Origin: Akkermansia muciniphila
GTDB lineage: Bacteria > Verrucomicrobiota > Verrucomicrobiia > Verrucomicrobiales > Akkermansiaceae
Direction: 5' to 3'
Length of the DNA stretch: 64,000 nt
Assembly (NCBI GenBank): GCA_004557455.1
Contig: SFDX01000002.1
Location: forward strand, 1-64,000
Below the pieces are notes generated by a model. The model made no database searches. It was not told where the DNA came from and saw only the letters and a list, made by a program, of their open reading frames with translations. Below are positions 1-8,085 of this stretch, one piece after another; position 1 is the stretch's first letter, and every line of letters starts with the position of its first letter. The position numbers and the translations under genes were made by a program.

Positions 1-364
1 TGGACTGACTGCGGAATGAAGGGGGATGAACGGATAGCGGAGCCATGCTGCTCTCAGTCAAGACTTCGCTTCGCTGTGGCAATAGTAGCCGAGAGGTTGA
101 TGACCGCGGAATAAAAGGAATTTTTGGAGAGGCAGAGGCCTGCCTGTCCCGGTTCAGACTTCATGCCGCCGCAATAGGAGGTCCTTTGGTTATTTTGATA
201 AAATCCCAAAGCCACCTACAATGAATTCGCCTTGAAGTCTTGCCGAAGTTCCGAAGGTCGATCAGTTTCCGAAAATTTATAGTGGTGCCAATTTTCAAGA
301 CATTTCGAGCAAACAGGCTTGATTGAGTCAGTCTGATGGGCTACAATACACCGAAGTTACCATC
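1..364. repeat. Dispersed intergenic repeat, copy A (partial, rearranged)
   Basis: No gene is visible here. Positions 101-130 match, with one mismatch, the 30-base module found at 26911-26940 and 30830-30859 (begins TGACCGCGGAATAAAAGG). Positions 188-250 match the reverse complement of about 26957-27018, including the string GATAAAAT and the block reading GCCACCTAC. A short CTTCATGCCGCCG motif lies at 159-171. The modules are in a different relative orientation from copies B and C, so this copy looks rearranged. It abuts the decayed transposase that follows. Confidence 0.7.
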
Positions 365-854
365 ATAAGTAAGACACATAAACGCCGCAACCATACGGCC
401 GCATTCAAGAAGGAGGTTGTCCTCTGGCAACCTTCAAGGGAGAGAAGAGCATTCAGCAGATTACCGCTGAGTACGAGATCCATTCGGACCCGGTGAGCAA
501 GTGGAAGCCTTAGGGGCTCAAGTTGCTCGATGACGGCTTTAAGCCGTCATCCAAAAGCGAGCGGAAACGCTATGAGGATACCATTGCTCACCTGCAGCAG
601 CTGCTCGGACAACACGATCTTGAGCTTTCTTGGTTGTCAAAAAAATGCAAGGAGCTGGGATTGTAGGGAAACAGCGTTCCCAGCTCCTCGACAAAGATGC
701 TTCCAAGGTGAGTCGCACCCGTCAATGCGAACTGCTTGGGGTGCCTCGCAGTAGCAGCTACTATGTAAGGTGGCATCCTCTTCTCGACATCAAGTGGGCC
801 TTTCTTGGTCAGACCAGCGGGACTGAAGGTTATGGTGTGATCGCTTTTGTGTAA
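365..854 (+). pseudogene. Decayed IS3-family transposase (OrfA and start of OrfB)
   Basis: The first frame, from 365, reads KRRNHTAAFKKEVVL, the usual N-terminus of an IS3-family OrfA helix-turn-helix protein. A frameshift near 425 moves it to a frame reading KGEKSIQQITAEYEIH and SDPVSKWK. An in-frame TAG at 511-513 interrupts this, and the frame then continues through a leucine-rich helix to a stop at 664-666. OrfB starts in another frame near 630 and contains RQCELLGVPRSSSYY, a typical OrfB motif, but ends by 854, well before the DDE catalytic region. No terminal inverted repeats or target duplication were identified. The element is dead by frameshift, stop and 3' truncation. Confidence 0.8.
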
Positions 855-889
855 CCTATCTCTTGGAGATGTACCAAGTGCGTGGTCAA

Positions 890-2176
890 TCAGCCCTCCT
901 GAATGGCAGACAAGGCCTGCTGAAGGTCAGCGATGATGTCTTCGGCGTCTTCGATACCCACGGAGAAGCGGATGAGGTCCGGGCGGACGCCGGCCTCCAA
1001 GAGCTGCTCGTCGGAGAGCTGGCGGTGGGTGTGGCTGGCGGGGTGCAGCACGCAGGTGCGGGCGTCGGCTACGTGGGTGACGATGGCGGCGAGCTTGAGG
1101 CTGTCGATGAATCGGATAGCGCGCTCTCGGCCGCCCTTGATGCCGAAGGTCACCACGCCGCTGCTGCGCCCGCCGTCGAACTGGCGCTGTGCGACCTCGT
1201 GGTAGACATCCTGCGGCAGCCCGGGGTAGTTCACCCAAGCCACATCCGGTTGTGCGCTCAGGAACTCCGCCACCTTCTGCGCATTCTCGCAGTGGCGAGG
1301 CACGCGCAGGTGCAGGGTTTCCAGCCCAAGGTTGAGCAGGAAGGCATTGAAGGGAGAGGGGATGGAACCTAGGTCGCGCATGAGCTGCACGGTGCACTTG
1401 GTGATGTAGGCCCCCTCGCCGAAGGCATCCGTGTACACCAAGCCGTGGTAGGACTCATCCGGCGTGGTCAGCCCCGGGAACTTGTCCCGATGCGCGGCCC
1501 AGTCGAACTTACCGCTGTCCACGATCACACCGCCCACCTGCGCGGCATGGCCGTCCATATACTTGGTAGTGGAGTGCATTACGATGTCAGCACCGTGCTC
1601 GAAGGGGCGGCAGTTGATGGGCGTGGCAAAGGTGTTATCCACAATCAGCGGCACTCCGTTGGCGTGGGCAATGCGTGCCATCTTTGCGATGTCCAGCACC
1701 TGCAGAGAGGGGTTCGAGATGGTCTCCGAGAAAAGGCACTTGGTATTCGGGCGGAAGGCCGCCATAATTTCCTCCTCCGGTGCATCTTGGTTCACGAAGG
1801 TCACCTCGATGCCCAGCTTCTTGAAGGTAACGGCGAAGAGGTTGTAGGTACCCCCGTAGATGGCGGAAGTCGAGACGAAGTGGTCCCCGGCCTCGCAGAT
1901 GTTGAACACGGAATAGAACGATGCCGCCTGACCGGACGAGGTGAGAATGGCCGCCACGCCGCCCTCCAGCTCCGCGATCTTCTTGGCCACGCACTCATTG
2001 GTGGGGTTCTGCAGGCGGGTGTAGAAATACCCGGCGTCCTTCAGGTCGAAGAGGCGGGCCATCTGGTCGCTCGTCTCATAGCGGAAAGTGGTGGACTGGA
2101 AAATGGGGAGCACACGCGGCTCACCCTTCTTGGGTTCCCAGCCGCTCTGCACACAGATGGTTGCTGCTTTTTTCAT
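890..2176 (-). CDS. metY: O-acetylhomoserine sulfhydrylase (Cys/Met PLP enzyme)
   Basis: This 428-residue protein is a full-length member of the cystathionine gamma-synthase-like, PLP-dependent fold-type I family. It should make homocysteine, or methionine, from O-acetylhomoserine and sulfide or methanethiol in the cytoplasm. The PLP lysine is Lys205 in HSTTKYMDGHAAQVGG. Other family segments are YTRLQNPTNE near residue 53 and the C-terminal SVGIEDAEDIIADL. The length suits MetY better than the shorter MetB or MetC. The ATG at 2176 was chosen over an upstream in-frame start because a promoter -10 box ends eight bases before it, which would leave the longer start untranscribed. It is divergent from ssb and stands alone. 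Confidence 0.92.
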   Translation of the reverse strand: MKKAATICVQSGWEPKKGEPRVLPIFQSTTFRYETSDQMARLFDLKDAGYFYTRLQNPTNECVAKKIAELEGGVAAILTSSGQAASFYSVFNICEAGDHFVSTSAIYGGTYNLFAVTFKKLGIEVTFVNQDAPEEEIMAAFRPNTKCLFSETISNPSLQVLDIAKMARIAHANGVPLIVDNTFATPINCRPFEHGADIVMHSTTKYMDGHAAQVGGVIVDSGKFDWAAHRDKFPGLTTPDESYHGLVYTDAFGEGAYITKCTVQLMRDLGSIPSPFNAFLLNLGLETLHLRVPRHCENAQKVAEFLSAQPDVAWVNYPGLPQDVYHEVAQRQFDGGRSSGVVTFGIKGGRERAIRFIDSLKLAAIVTHVADARTCVLHPASHTHRQLSDEQLLEAGVRPDLIRFSVGIEDAEDIIADLQQALSAIQEG

Positions 2177-2184
2177 ATGCACCC

Positions 2185-2213
2185 AGCATAGCACAGGGAG
2201 GGGGCTGATTCAA
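2185..2213 (-). promoter_or_regulatory. Promoter of metY, leaderless type
   Basis: On the minus strand, TTGAAT (2208-2213), a 17-base spacer and TATGCT (2185-2190). Only eight bases separate the -10 box from the ATG at 2176, so transcription should start at or next to the start codon. No Shine-Dalgarno sequence is present. Confidence 0.6.
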
Positions 2214-2276
2214 GCCCAAAACCGGGCACGATACATCCTTGACAACCGGAAAATGCAACGTTGGCGCACTTTATGC

Positions 2277-2305
2277 TTGCAAAGTCGCGCTTGCTCGGGT
2301 ACGCT
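2277..2305 (+). promoter_or_regulatory. Candidate promoter of ssb
   Basis: TTGCAA (2277-2282), 17-base spacer, TACGCT (2300-2305). It would give an untranslated leader of about 75 bases before the ssb ATG at 2387. A nearby TTGACA at 2239-2244 has no acceptable -10 box at the right distance. Confidence 0.45.
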
Positions 2306-2386
2306 GGAGGCGCATAGATTCTTCCCGGCCGGTGTTCCGATGCCGTGTCGGGATCGGTTCCCATTACGTACTCACACATTCAGCAT

Positions 2387-2974
2387 ATGGCCAGTCTGAA
2401 CAAAGTCATGATCATCGGCAACCTGACTGCCGATCCCGAGGTGCGCAGCACCCCGCGAGGCAACAACCTCACCGAGTTTCGCGTAGCCGTAACACGCTAC
2501 ACCACCGGCGCCAACGAAGGCGAGCGCCGGGAGGAGACCGCTTTCCTCGATGTCACCTGCTGGGGCCGCCAGGCCGAGGTGGCCGCTCAATACCTCGCCA
2601 AGGGTCGCCCCGTCTTTGTTGAGGGGCGCCTGCAGCAGGATACCTGGGAGGATAAGCAGACCGGGCAGCGCCGCAGTAAGATCCGCATCATCGCAGAGAA
2701 CATCCAGTTCCTCAACGGCCGAGCGGACGGCGCCCAGGGTGGGCCCGCACCGCAGCAGCGCAGCTACGGCAACAACGGTGGTAACTACGGCGGCAACGGT
2801 GGCTACAACAACGGCGGTAACTACAATAACGGGGGTAATTACGGCAACGGTAACGCAGGCTACGGCAACAACGGCGGATACCGTCGGGATGCCGGTGCTC
2901 CGCAGGGCCAGAGCCGTCCCGCACCCCAAGGACCGCCCCCGCCGGAGGACGAGGGGGACGACATCCCGTTCTGA
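2387..2974 (+). CDS. ssb: Single-stranded DNA-binding protein
   Basis: A 195-residue SSB that coats single-stranded DNA during replication and repair. The N-terminal OB fold, about residues 1-112, begins MASLNKVMIIGNLTADPEVR and contains the family pattern of CWGRQAEVAAQYLAKG. The tail ends DEGDDIPF, the acidic tip that recruits partner proteins. Between them, roughly residues 122-180, lies a linker of Gly/Asn/Tyr repeats (NNGGNY-type units). The ATG at 2387 was preferred over an in-frame start 14 codons upstream because family members begin exactly at this MASLNKV-type sequence. It converges on epsI, with a short GC hairpin at 2981-3002 between the two stops. Confidence 0.95.
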   Translation: MASLNKVMIIGNLTADPEVRSTPRGNNLTEFRVAVTRYTTGANEGERREETAFLDVTCWGRQAEVAAQYLAKGRPVFVEGRLQQDTWEDKQTGQRRSKIRIIAENIQFLNGRADGAQGGPAPQQRSYGNNGGNYGGNGGYNNGGNYNNGGNYGNGNAGYGNNGGYRRDAGAPQGQSRPAPQGPPPPEDEGDDIPF

Positions 2975-3002
2975 TTCCCCGGCGCGCCCCTTCGCGGGCG
3001 CC

Positions 3003-3707
3003 TTACTCGGACGGGAAGCGGGGCATAACCCGCGGCACCACTTGGCTGATGAGGCGTTGAATGGCCTCATCAGCATCTTTTTCCGTAAACTCCGTCTCCC
3101 CGCCCCAATACGAACCCACCTGCAGGTAGGCCCAGCGCTGCACCGTACCCCGCGCCACGCGGTCCCACATATCCTGCAGCGTACGCATCAGGTGCGAGGG
3201 GGTGATGCATCGGCTCCCCACAAACAGGTAGTAGTTAATGTGTTGCACGCGGCCGCCCTTGCCCTCCCCCAGGGGAATGTAAGAAACCAGTCGCGTGAAA
3301 CGCAGCCGATGCCCATCCGGCAGAAGTACCTCGCGAGGGGCGGCGCGCAGCTCTTGGTGCCCCTGCGCGGGCAGGCAGCGCTCCGGCCGGTGGATGGAGG
3401 AGTTCATATCATTGCCGGAGTAGACAATAGATACCGTGACGGGCGGGCCGAAGTGCTCCCCGGAGACGGGGTTGATTTGTGCATAGCACGCTTTGCTGAA
3501 TCGGGTGTCCGGCGCCAGTGTTGTGCGCTCGGCCTCGTTCTCCTGCCTCTTTTCACCCACCCAGCCGGGCAGAGAGCGGCCCAGCGGCAGATCCGGCCCG
3601 ATGGCGGACTCCTCCAGCTCCGCATGTTGCGGCAACAGCAGCACCGGCAGCAGCAAGGCCGCCAGCACCAGCACCGGCAGCAGGGGGTATATCATCGTCT
3701 TTCTCAT
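3003..3707 (-). CDS. EpsI-family exosortase-associated protein
   Basis: A 234-residue protein with one N-terminal membrane helix (about residues 5-24) followed by an extracytoplasmic domain. The segment SSIHRPERCLPAQGH, a Cys/His motif, is characteristic of EpsI proteins that accompany exosortases. Its start codon overlaps the exosortase stop codon (ATGA at 3704-3707), so the two are translationally coupled and expected to act together at the membrane. EpsI is implicated in exosortase-linked export or processing, but its biochemical role is unsettled. The ATG at 3707 was chosen because the 43 upstream codons of the open frame overlap the exosortase gene and are not protein-like. Confidence 0.82.
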   Translation of the reverse strand: MRKTMIYPLLPVLVLAALLLPVLLLPQHAELEESAIGPDLPLGRSLPGWVGEKRQENEAERTTLAPDTRFSKACYAQINPVSGEHFGPPVTVSIVYSGNDMNSSIHRPERCLPAQGHQELRAAPREVLLPDGHRLRFTRLVSYIPLGEGKGGRVQHINYYLFVGSRCITPSHLMRTLQDMWDRVARGTVQRWAYLQVGSYWGGETEFTEKDADEAIQRLISQVVPRVMPRFPSE

Positions 3708-4639
3708 GCTTCGTCTCGGTTTGTACGCACCACCACACGGCGCTTTTTCAGGAGGGGAATCTCGCCTGCTAACAGCCCGTGCAGCACGGTAAGGCCCACC
3801 AGACTGGCGGGGAAGAAGAAGAGTAGGCCGGACCAATCATGCCAGGTCTTGCCCGCAAATGAGGCGTCCACATACTCAGCGCACACAAAGATGCTCGCTA
3901 CGCGGAAGGCATTGGCCAAGATGGACAGAGGCACCGCGCTCAGGCCCAGCAGCACGCGTTTCCACAGGGCGAGGCCGTCCGCCAGGTAGCCCCAGGCGGC
4001 AGAAAGCATCAGTAGGGCCATCAGCGAGCGAATTCCGCTGCAACCGCCCACAATGCTGTAGGTATCCCACTGTCCGGAGGCAGAGCTGATGTTGGTGCCT
4101 TCCACCACCGTCTGCACCCCGAAGAGAGCCGCTCCCCATTGCGCGCCTTTGGTGGCCAGCAATTGCAGGCCCACCGTCGCTTGCTGAAAGCCCGGCAGCG
4201 GTATCGCCAGCCACAGGAAGAAGAAGGGGAAGGCACAGGTGCGCGCCGCTCGCGGTCCGGCATAGCACCACACAAGCCCCGTCAGCAGCACCGGCAGTGC
4301 CCCGATGGCCACGCGCCCCTGCTGAGTGCGCGCTGCCAGAAGAGCCAAAGCTCCGCCCAGCGCCAGCAGCCACAGCCCCCCCGGGCCGTGCCGCAGCTCT
4401 CCTTCTCCCGCGCGCCGCCATGCGTGCACCACCAGGTAGCCCGCCAGCAGCGGCACCATCCAGCCATGCTCGTAGTCGTTCTCCCGGTTCCATGCGCACT
4501 GCACCCACGCCACCGCTGTTTGCGTGCCGGAGGTGTAGCCGACGTAGAAGGCATAGTACCACACCAGCAGGGCGGTGCAGAGGCACAACCCCACCCAATC
4601 CATCATTCCCGGGTGCCTGACGAGGCTTTTTTCGCTCAT
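3704..4639 (-). CDS. Exosortase (PEP-CTERM transpeptidase/protease)
   Basis: A 311-residue polytopic membrane protein with about eight hydrophobic segments. The exosortase signature residues are all visible: the catalytic cysteine Cys200 in GGCSGIRS, Arg246 in NAFRV and His267 in WHDWSG. Exosortases cleave proteins carrying a C-terminal PEP-CTERM signal, and one such protein is encoded at 33396-36764. The ATG at 4639 was chosen over a start 20 codons upstream, which would lie upstream of the predicted transcription start. It forms a two-gene operon with epsI and is divergent from prs. Confidence 0.9.
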   Translation of the reverse strand: MSEKSLVRHPGMMDWVGLCLCTALLVWYYAFYVGYTSGTQTAVAWVQCAWNRENDYEHGWMVPLLAGYLVVHAWRRAGEGELRHGPGGLWLLALGGALALLAARTQQGRVAIGALPVLLTGLVWCYAGPRAARTCAFPFFFLWLAIPLPGFQQATVGLQLLATKGAQWGAALFGVQTVVEGTNISSASGQWDTYSIVGGCSGIRSLMALLMLSAAWGYLADGLALWKRVLLGLSAVPLSILANAFRVASIFVCAEYVDASFAGKTWHDWSGLLFFFPASLVGLTVLHGLLAGEIPLLKKRRVVVRTNRDEA

Positions 4640-4679
4640 TTTCTCTCTCTTTTCAAAAAAATTGCGGCTGTAAGTGCTT

Positions 4680-4709
4680 TTAGTATTGCCTTTTTTCAAA
4701 AAATGTCAA
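4680..4709 (-). promoter_or_regulatory. Promoter of exosortase-epsI operon
   Basis: On the minus strand, consensus TTGACA (4704-4709), 18-base spacer and TACTAA (4680-4685), about 40 bases before the exosortase ATG. It lies in the divergent region shared with prs. Confidence 0.55.
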
Positions 4710-4740
4710 GAATAGACCTGCACGCAACTCAATTTTTACC

Positions 4741-5679
4741 ATGAAGATCATCAGCGGCACCGCACATCCAGAGTTAGCCCGGGACATCGCGAAGTCCTTG
4801 GGCCTCCCCCTCAGCGATACCACCGTGAACACATTCCCCGACGGTGAGAGCTTCGTTCAAATCAAAGAGAGCATTCGCGGGGCGGATACCTTCATCGTTC
4901 AGCCCACTTGCCCGCCCACCAACCACAACCTCATGGAGCTGCTGGTGATGGTGGATGCCGTGCGCCGCGCCAGTGCCAGCCGCATCACCGCCGTCATGCC
5001 TTTCTACGGCTATGCCCGCCAGGATCGCAAGGATAAGCCCAGAGTGCCCATCACCGCCAAGCTCGTCGCCAACCTTCTTACCTCTGCCGGTGTCAATCGC
5101 GTCCTCTGCATGGACTTGCACGCTGCTCAGATTCAGGGTTTCTTCGAGATCCCCGTGGATCACCTCTACTCTGTTCCCGTCCTCATCAAGCACCTCAAGC
5201 AGCATTACGTTAAGGACCTCGACAATCTCGTGGTCGTCTCGCCGGACATCGGCGGCGTCAAGAACGCCAAGAGCTACGCCAACATTCTCGGTACCAAGCT
5301 TGCCATCGTGGCCAAGCAGCGCATCTCTGCCACGGAGGTGGATGCCCATGCCGTCATTGGTGATGTGGAGGGTAAGGACGTTCTGATGGTGGACGATATG
5401 ACGGAATCCGGCGGCACGCTCTGTGCCGCCGCCGCTGTTCTCAAGGAGCACGGTGCTGCCCGCATCTTCGCCGGCGTCTCCCACGCCGTCCTCAATGAGA
5501 AGGCCTGCGCCCGCTTGGCTGCCAGCCCCATCGAGCGCCTCCTCACCTCCGACTCCGTCCCCATGGCCAAGACCTTCGGCGGGGACATGGTGGATACCGT
5601 CAGCATTGCCCCGCTCTTTGCCCAAGCCATCCTGAACATCCACAACAACGACTCCGTCACCCACCTCTTCGACATCTGA
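4741..5679 (+). CDS. prs: Ribose-phosphate pyrophosphokinase (PRPP synthetase)
   Basis: A 312-residue, full-length class I PRPP synthetase. It transfers pyrophosphate from ATP to ribose 5-phosphate to make PRPP for nucleotide, histidine and tryptophan synthesis. Visible motifs are the flexible-loop segment YGYARQDRKDKPR, the metal/ribose segment DLHAAQIQGFF, and the PRPP-binding loop VDDMTESGGT. It begins MKIISGTAHPELA with no extension. It is transcribed alone and is followed by a strong hairpin terminator. Confidence 0.96.
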   Translation: MKIISGTAHPELARDIAKSLGLPLSDTTVNTFPDGESFVQIKESIRGADTFIVQPTCPPTNHNLMELLVMVDAVRRASASRITAVMPFYGYARQDRKDKPRVPITAKLVANLLTSAGVNRVLCMDLHAAQIQGFFEIPVDHLYSVPVLIKHLKQHYVKDLDNLVVVSPDIGGVKNAKSYANILGTKLAIVAKQRISATEVDAHAVIGDVEGKDVLMVDDMTESGGTLCAAAAVLKEHGAARIFAGVSHAVLNEKACARLAASPIERLLTSDSVPMAKTFGGDMVDTVSIAPLFAQAILNIHNNDSVTHLFDI

Positions 5680-5702
5680 CGCGTCGCCACCACCTCTCCC
5701 CA

Positions 5703-5742
5703 CCGGGCCTGTCGCATACCACCGCGGCAGGCCCGGTTATTT
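5703..5742 (+). terminator. Rho-independent terminator of prs
   Basis: A perfect nine-base stem, CCGGGCCTG (5703-5711) with CAGGCCCGG (5728-5736), followed by TTATTT. It begins 23 bases after the prs stop codon. Confidence 0.75.
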
Positions 5743-5810
5743 CATCCCGTATCTGAGAGCGAAGGCTGTGGATGCCTTCCCACCGCAGTGGTAGCATGTA
5801 GAGGGAGTGA

Positions 5811-5890
5811 GCGGGCCGCGGAATCTCGCTCTCTACCATCTCGACGGTGTGAAGTCTCGATCGGAGAGGGTAGAAAGAAGCGCGGCCCGC
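5811..5890. repeat. Structured intergenic element related to the dispersed repeat
   Basis: A perfect ten-base inverted repeat, GCGGGCCGCG (5811-5820) and CGCGGCCCGC (5881-5890), encloses an inner CTACC/GGTAG pair. It also contains a motif reading GACGGTGTGAAGTCTCG (about 5842-5858), which resembles the CGGCGGTGTGAAGTCTCG of the large repeat copy at 31145-31162. No gene is visible in 5680-5956 apart from this and the prs terminator. Confidence 0.5.
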
Positions 5891-5956
5891 AGGGTGGGGT
5901 CGCGCTTGTCATTCGGGTGCCGTGGGGCGCAGCGGACGGCTGCACCGGCAGCGGTT

Positions 5957-6841
5957 TTACAGGTCCAAGCTCTCGTCCTCAGAGGACTCGGAAGAGTCAG
6001 AGGAATCCGAAGAATCGGAGTCGGAGGAGGAATCAGAATCCGAGGAATCAGAAGAGTCAGAGTCGGAAGAGCTGTCGGAATCCGAGTCGTACTCACCGGA
6101 GGAGGACTCCTCCTCATAGGCTTGGGCAGCCTTGCGGGCAGCCTCGGCCTCGGCCTCGGCGCGGAGCTGGGCGGCGATAGCCTCCTCCTCTTGGCGGCGG
6201 GCATCGGCAGCCTTCAGCGTCTCCTGCACCTGGCGGTCACGCTCGGCCTTCAACTTGGCCAAGTCCTCGGCACTGGGCTTAGAGACCAAGTACTTCTCCT
6301 CCACCAATCCACGGGCGCGGCGGGCCTGCAGGCGCATCTTATCGTAACCGGCATCCGCAATGGTGGTCATGATGGCCTCGCTGAGCTGGGAGCGGTCTCG
6401 GCGGTTACAGACATACAAACGGTAGTTCCCGAGGAAAGGCAGGTCCCAAGCCTTCACCCCGTCGCGGGGAATGAGCACACCGGTCATGTGGCCGCGGTCA
6501 TCGGAGCAAATACCCCACACACGCTCTTGGCCTGTGCGGGCATCCTTCCACGCCACGTAATACTGCGGGTAGGCATAGGAGACCGTCTTAACGACGGAGT
6601 GCTCCAGCCAGACGGTCAGGGCACGGGCGGCACGCTCCGGGATGGGACCCTGGGCCACACAGTCGCGGTAGTTGACGCTTCCGGTATCGTTGTGGCTGAA
6701 AATGGTAGCCCCCTGCGCTACCTCAAAGCGAGAGGCAGCCGCCTTGGGAGCCGCAGTGCTATTGCAGGCAGGGACGGCCGACATGGCTGCCGCCAGGCCG
6801 CAGAGAATGGCAAGACTCTTGAAGAGGGAAAAACGTTTCAT
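5957..6841 (-). CDS. Secreted protein with Ser/Asp/Glu-rich tail
   Basis: A 294-residue protein of unknown function. Residues 1-26 form a signal peptide ending AVPACNS; the Cys could be lipidated, though Pro at -2 is unusual for a lipobox. A central globular region (about 30-180) has no motif I recognise. Residues about 185-240 are an Ala/Glu/Arg-rich helix likely to form a coiled coil. From about residue 243 to the end the protein is almost entirely Ser, Asp and Glu in SDSDSS-type repeats. Such a tail is strongly acidic and could bind calcium or act as a flexible stalk. It is divergent from the TPR lipoprotein gene downstream. Confidence 0.7.
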   Translation of the reverse strand: MKRFSLFKSLAILCGLAAAMSAVPACNSTAAPKAAASRFEVAQGATIFSHNDTGSVNYRDCVAQGPIPERAARALTVWLEHSVVKTVSYAYPQYYVAWKDARTGQERVWGICSDDRGHMTGVLIPRDGVKAWDLPFLGNYRLYVCNRRDRSQLSEAIMTTIADAGYDKMRLQARRARGLVEEKYLVSKPSAEDLAKLKAERDRQVQETLKAADARRQEEEAIAAQLRAEAEAEAARKAAQAYEEESSSGEYDSDSDSSSDSDSSDSSDSDSSSDSDSSDSSDSSESSEDESLDL

Positions 6842-6858
6842 GGCTTTCGGTGTTCCTC

Positions 6859-6887
6859 ATTCTACCCAATACAGAGGGGGAGAGCAA
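6859..6887 (-). promoter_or_regulatory. Promoter of the Ser/Asp-tail protein gene
   Basis: On the minus strand, TTGCTC (6882-6887), 17-base spacer, TAGAAT (6859-6864). The 17-base leader includes GAGGAA, a plausible Shine-Dalgarno sequence. Confidence 0.5.
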
Positions 6888-6980
6888 GCAAAAAATGCCG
6901 GAAGGCGCATTTTTTTGCAATTTTACCCGTACAATTCTCCCTCCCGCCCCCCAAAAGAGCCTGCAAGACCCGGAATAAGC

Positions 6981-7009
6981 TTGACCTCGCGGACAAAACA
7001 GTCCACAAT
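6981..7009 (+). promoter_or_regulatory. Promoter of TPR lipoprotein gene, leaderless type
   Basis: TTGACC (6981-6986), 17-base spacer, CACAAT (7004-7009). Eight bases lie between the -10 box and the ATG at 7018. Confidence 0.5.
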
Positions 7010-7017
7010 GTGGGTGC

Positions 7018-8082
7018 ATGAGAACAGAGACGACGCACACCGTAATGCGCCTGGCCCTTGCCTCCGCCGGCGCGCTGCTTTTGGCCGCTTGCGGGGATGA
7101 GAAAAAGGCAGAAGAAACACCCGCCGCCCCCAAGCAGGCAGACCCGGCGCAGCAAGCCGCCGAGGCGGCAAGCGCAGCCGCAGAGCAGGCCCGCGATGCC
7201 CTGCTGCAGGAGGCCGTTATCAAGCTGGGGGCCGTGTTGGACGACTACGCCGTCGCGCGCGAGACGCCCGACATCAACGAGCAGGTGCGCAATGTTCTGG
7301 AGAAAATGAACGCCTACCACGAGGCTCTCGTCCTGGCCGGGCAGAACAGCCCGCTGCGCATGCAGCTTGCCCTGCGCATCGCGGAGTGCACCCAGAACCT
7401 GGGCGCTACCGCCAAGGCAGCGGAGGCCTACGAGCAGGCGCAGCAGAGCCTGGATGCCCTGCCGGAGGACTTCCGCACCGGCACGGAGGGCAGCCGCGCC
7501 GCGTCGTCCATCCTGCGCGGCCGTGCGCTCTGCCTGCTGCGGCAGAATAAGGCGGCGGAGGCCGAGCCGCTTTACGAACAGGCCTTGGAGAATGATAAGA
7601 AGATGCTGGAGGCCCGCGCCCCGCAGGAGGAGAAGGCCCCCTACGGCGAGGAGGCCTCCCAGGCCCTCGCGGATGTGCTGGACAGCTACCGCTGCCTGGG
7701 CGATTGCCGCAACCGCGCCGGTGACCCGGAGGAGGCGCGCACGACCTACCGCGCCGGCATGACCGCCCTGGAGGGCACGCAGGGGCACGAGCTGCAGCCC
7801 ACGGCGGTGCTGGCCGCTGCCAAGCTGGCCGCTGCGCTGGGGGATGCGGAGGCCGAGATGGGTGACACGGAGAAGGCGAAGGGCCTGTGGTTGGCCGCCG
7901 CTCAATTCAATAATAACTTGGTGCGCAGTACGGCCCCCGCGGCTTTGCGGCGCCAGGCAGCCGTCTGCAATATGCGCCTGCGCCCGGCGCTGGAGAAGGT
8001 GCTGAAACCCGCCGAGGGTGAGACCGCCGAGGCCGACAAGCAGGAGGCGGCGCCCGCCGAGGCCCCGAACAGCGCATCCTGA
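7018..8082 (+). CDS. TPR-like lipoprotein
   Basis: A 354-residue lipoprotein of unknown substrate. The signal peptide ends in the lipobox LLAAC (Cys about 25), followed by an Ala/Pro/Glu-rich linker. The body (about residues 60-325) consists of paired Ala-rich helices with TPR character, for example KAAEAYEQAQQSLDALP and AAEAEPLYEQALENDKKM. TPR domains generally mediate protein contacts. The tail is low-complexity Ala/Glu/Pro. The start at 7018 is supported by the promoter; an ATG at 7045 would give a shorter signal peptide and cannot be excluded. nspC follows three bases after its stop, so the two are probably co-transcribed. Confidence 0.75.
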   Translation: MRTETTHTVMRLALASAGALLLAACGDEKKAEETPAAPKQADPAQQAAEAASAAAEQARDALLQEAVIKLGAVLDDYAVARETPDINEQVRNVLEKMNAYHEALVLAGQNSPLRMQLALRIAECTQNLGATAKAAEAYEQAQQSLDALPEDFRTGTEGSRAASSILRGRALCLLRQNKAAEAEPLYEQALENDKKMLEARAPQEEKAPYGEEASQALADVLDSYRCLGDCRNRAGDPEEARTTYRAGMTALEGTQGHELQPTAVLAAAKLAAALGDAEAEMGDTEKAKGLWLAAAQFNNNLVRSTAPAALRRQAAVCNMRLRPALEKVLKPAEGETAEADKQEAAPAEAPNSAS

Positions 8083-8085
8083 GCC

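Noticed and set aside
2239..2261. TTGACA box upstream of ssb as promoter
   Set aside because: The hexamer 17 bases downstream (TGGCGC) is not a -10 box; TTGCAA-17-TACGCT further on fits better.
2760..2880. Tandem GGTAACTAC-type repeats
   Set aside because: They encode the Gly/Asn linker of SSB, a normal feature of the family, and are not an independent repeat element.
2550..3989. Open frame of 479 codons on the plus strand overlapping ssb
   Set aside because: It runs in another frame of ssb and antisense to epsI; its protein is low complexity with no signal.
6890..6917. Hairpin AAAAATGC/GCATTTTT as a terminator
   Set aside because: It lies between two divergent genes and overlaps the -35 region of one, so there is no transcript for it to end.
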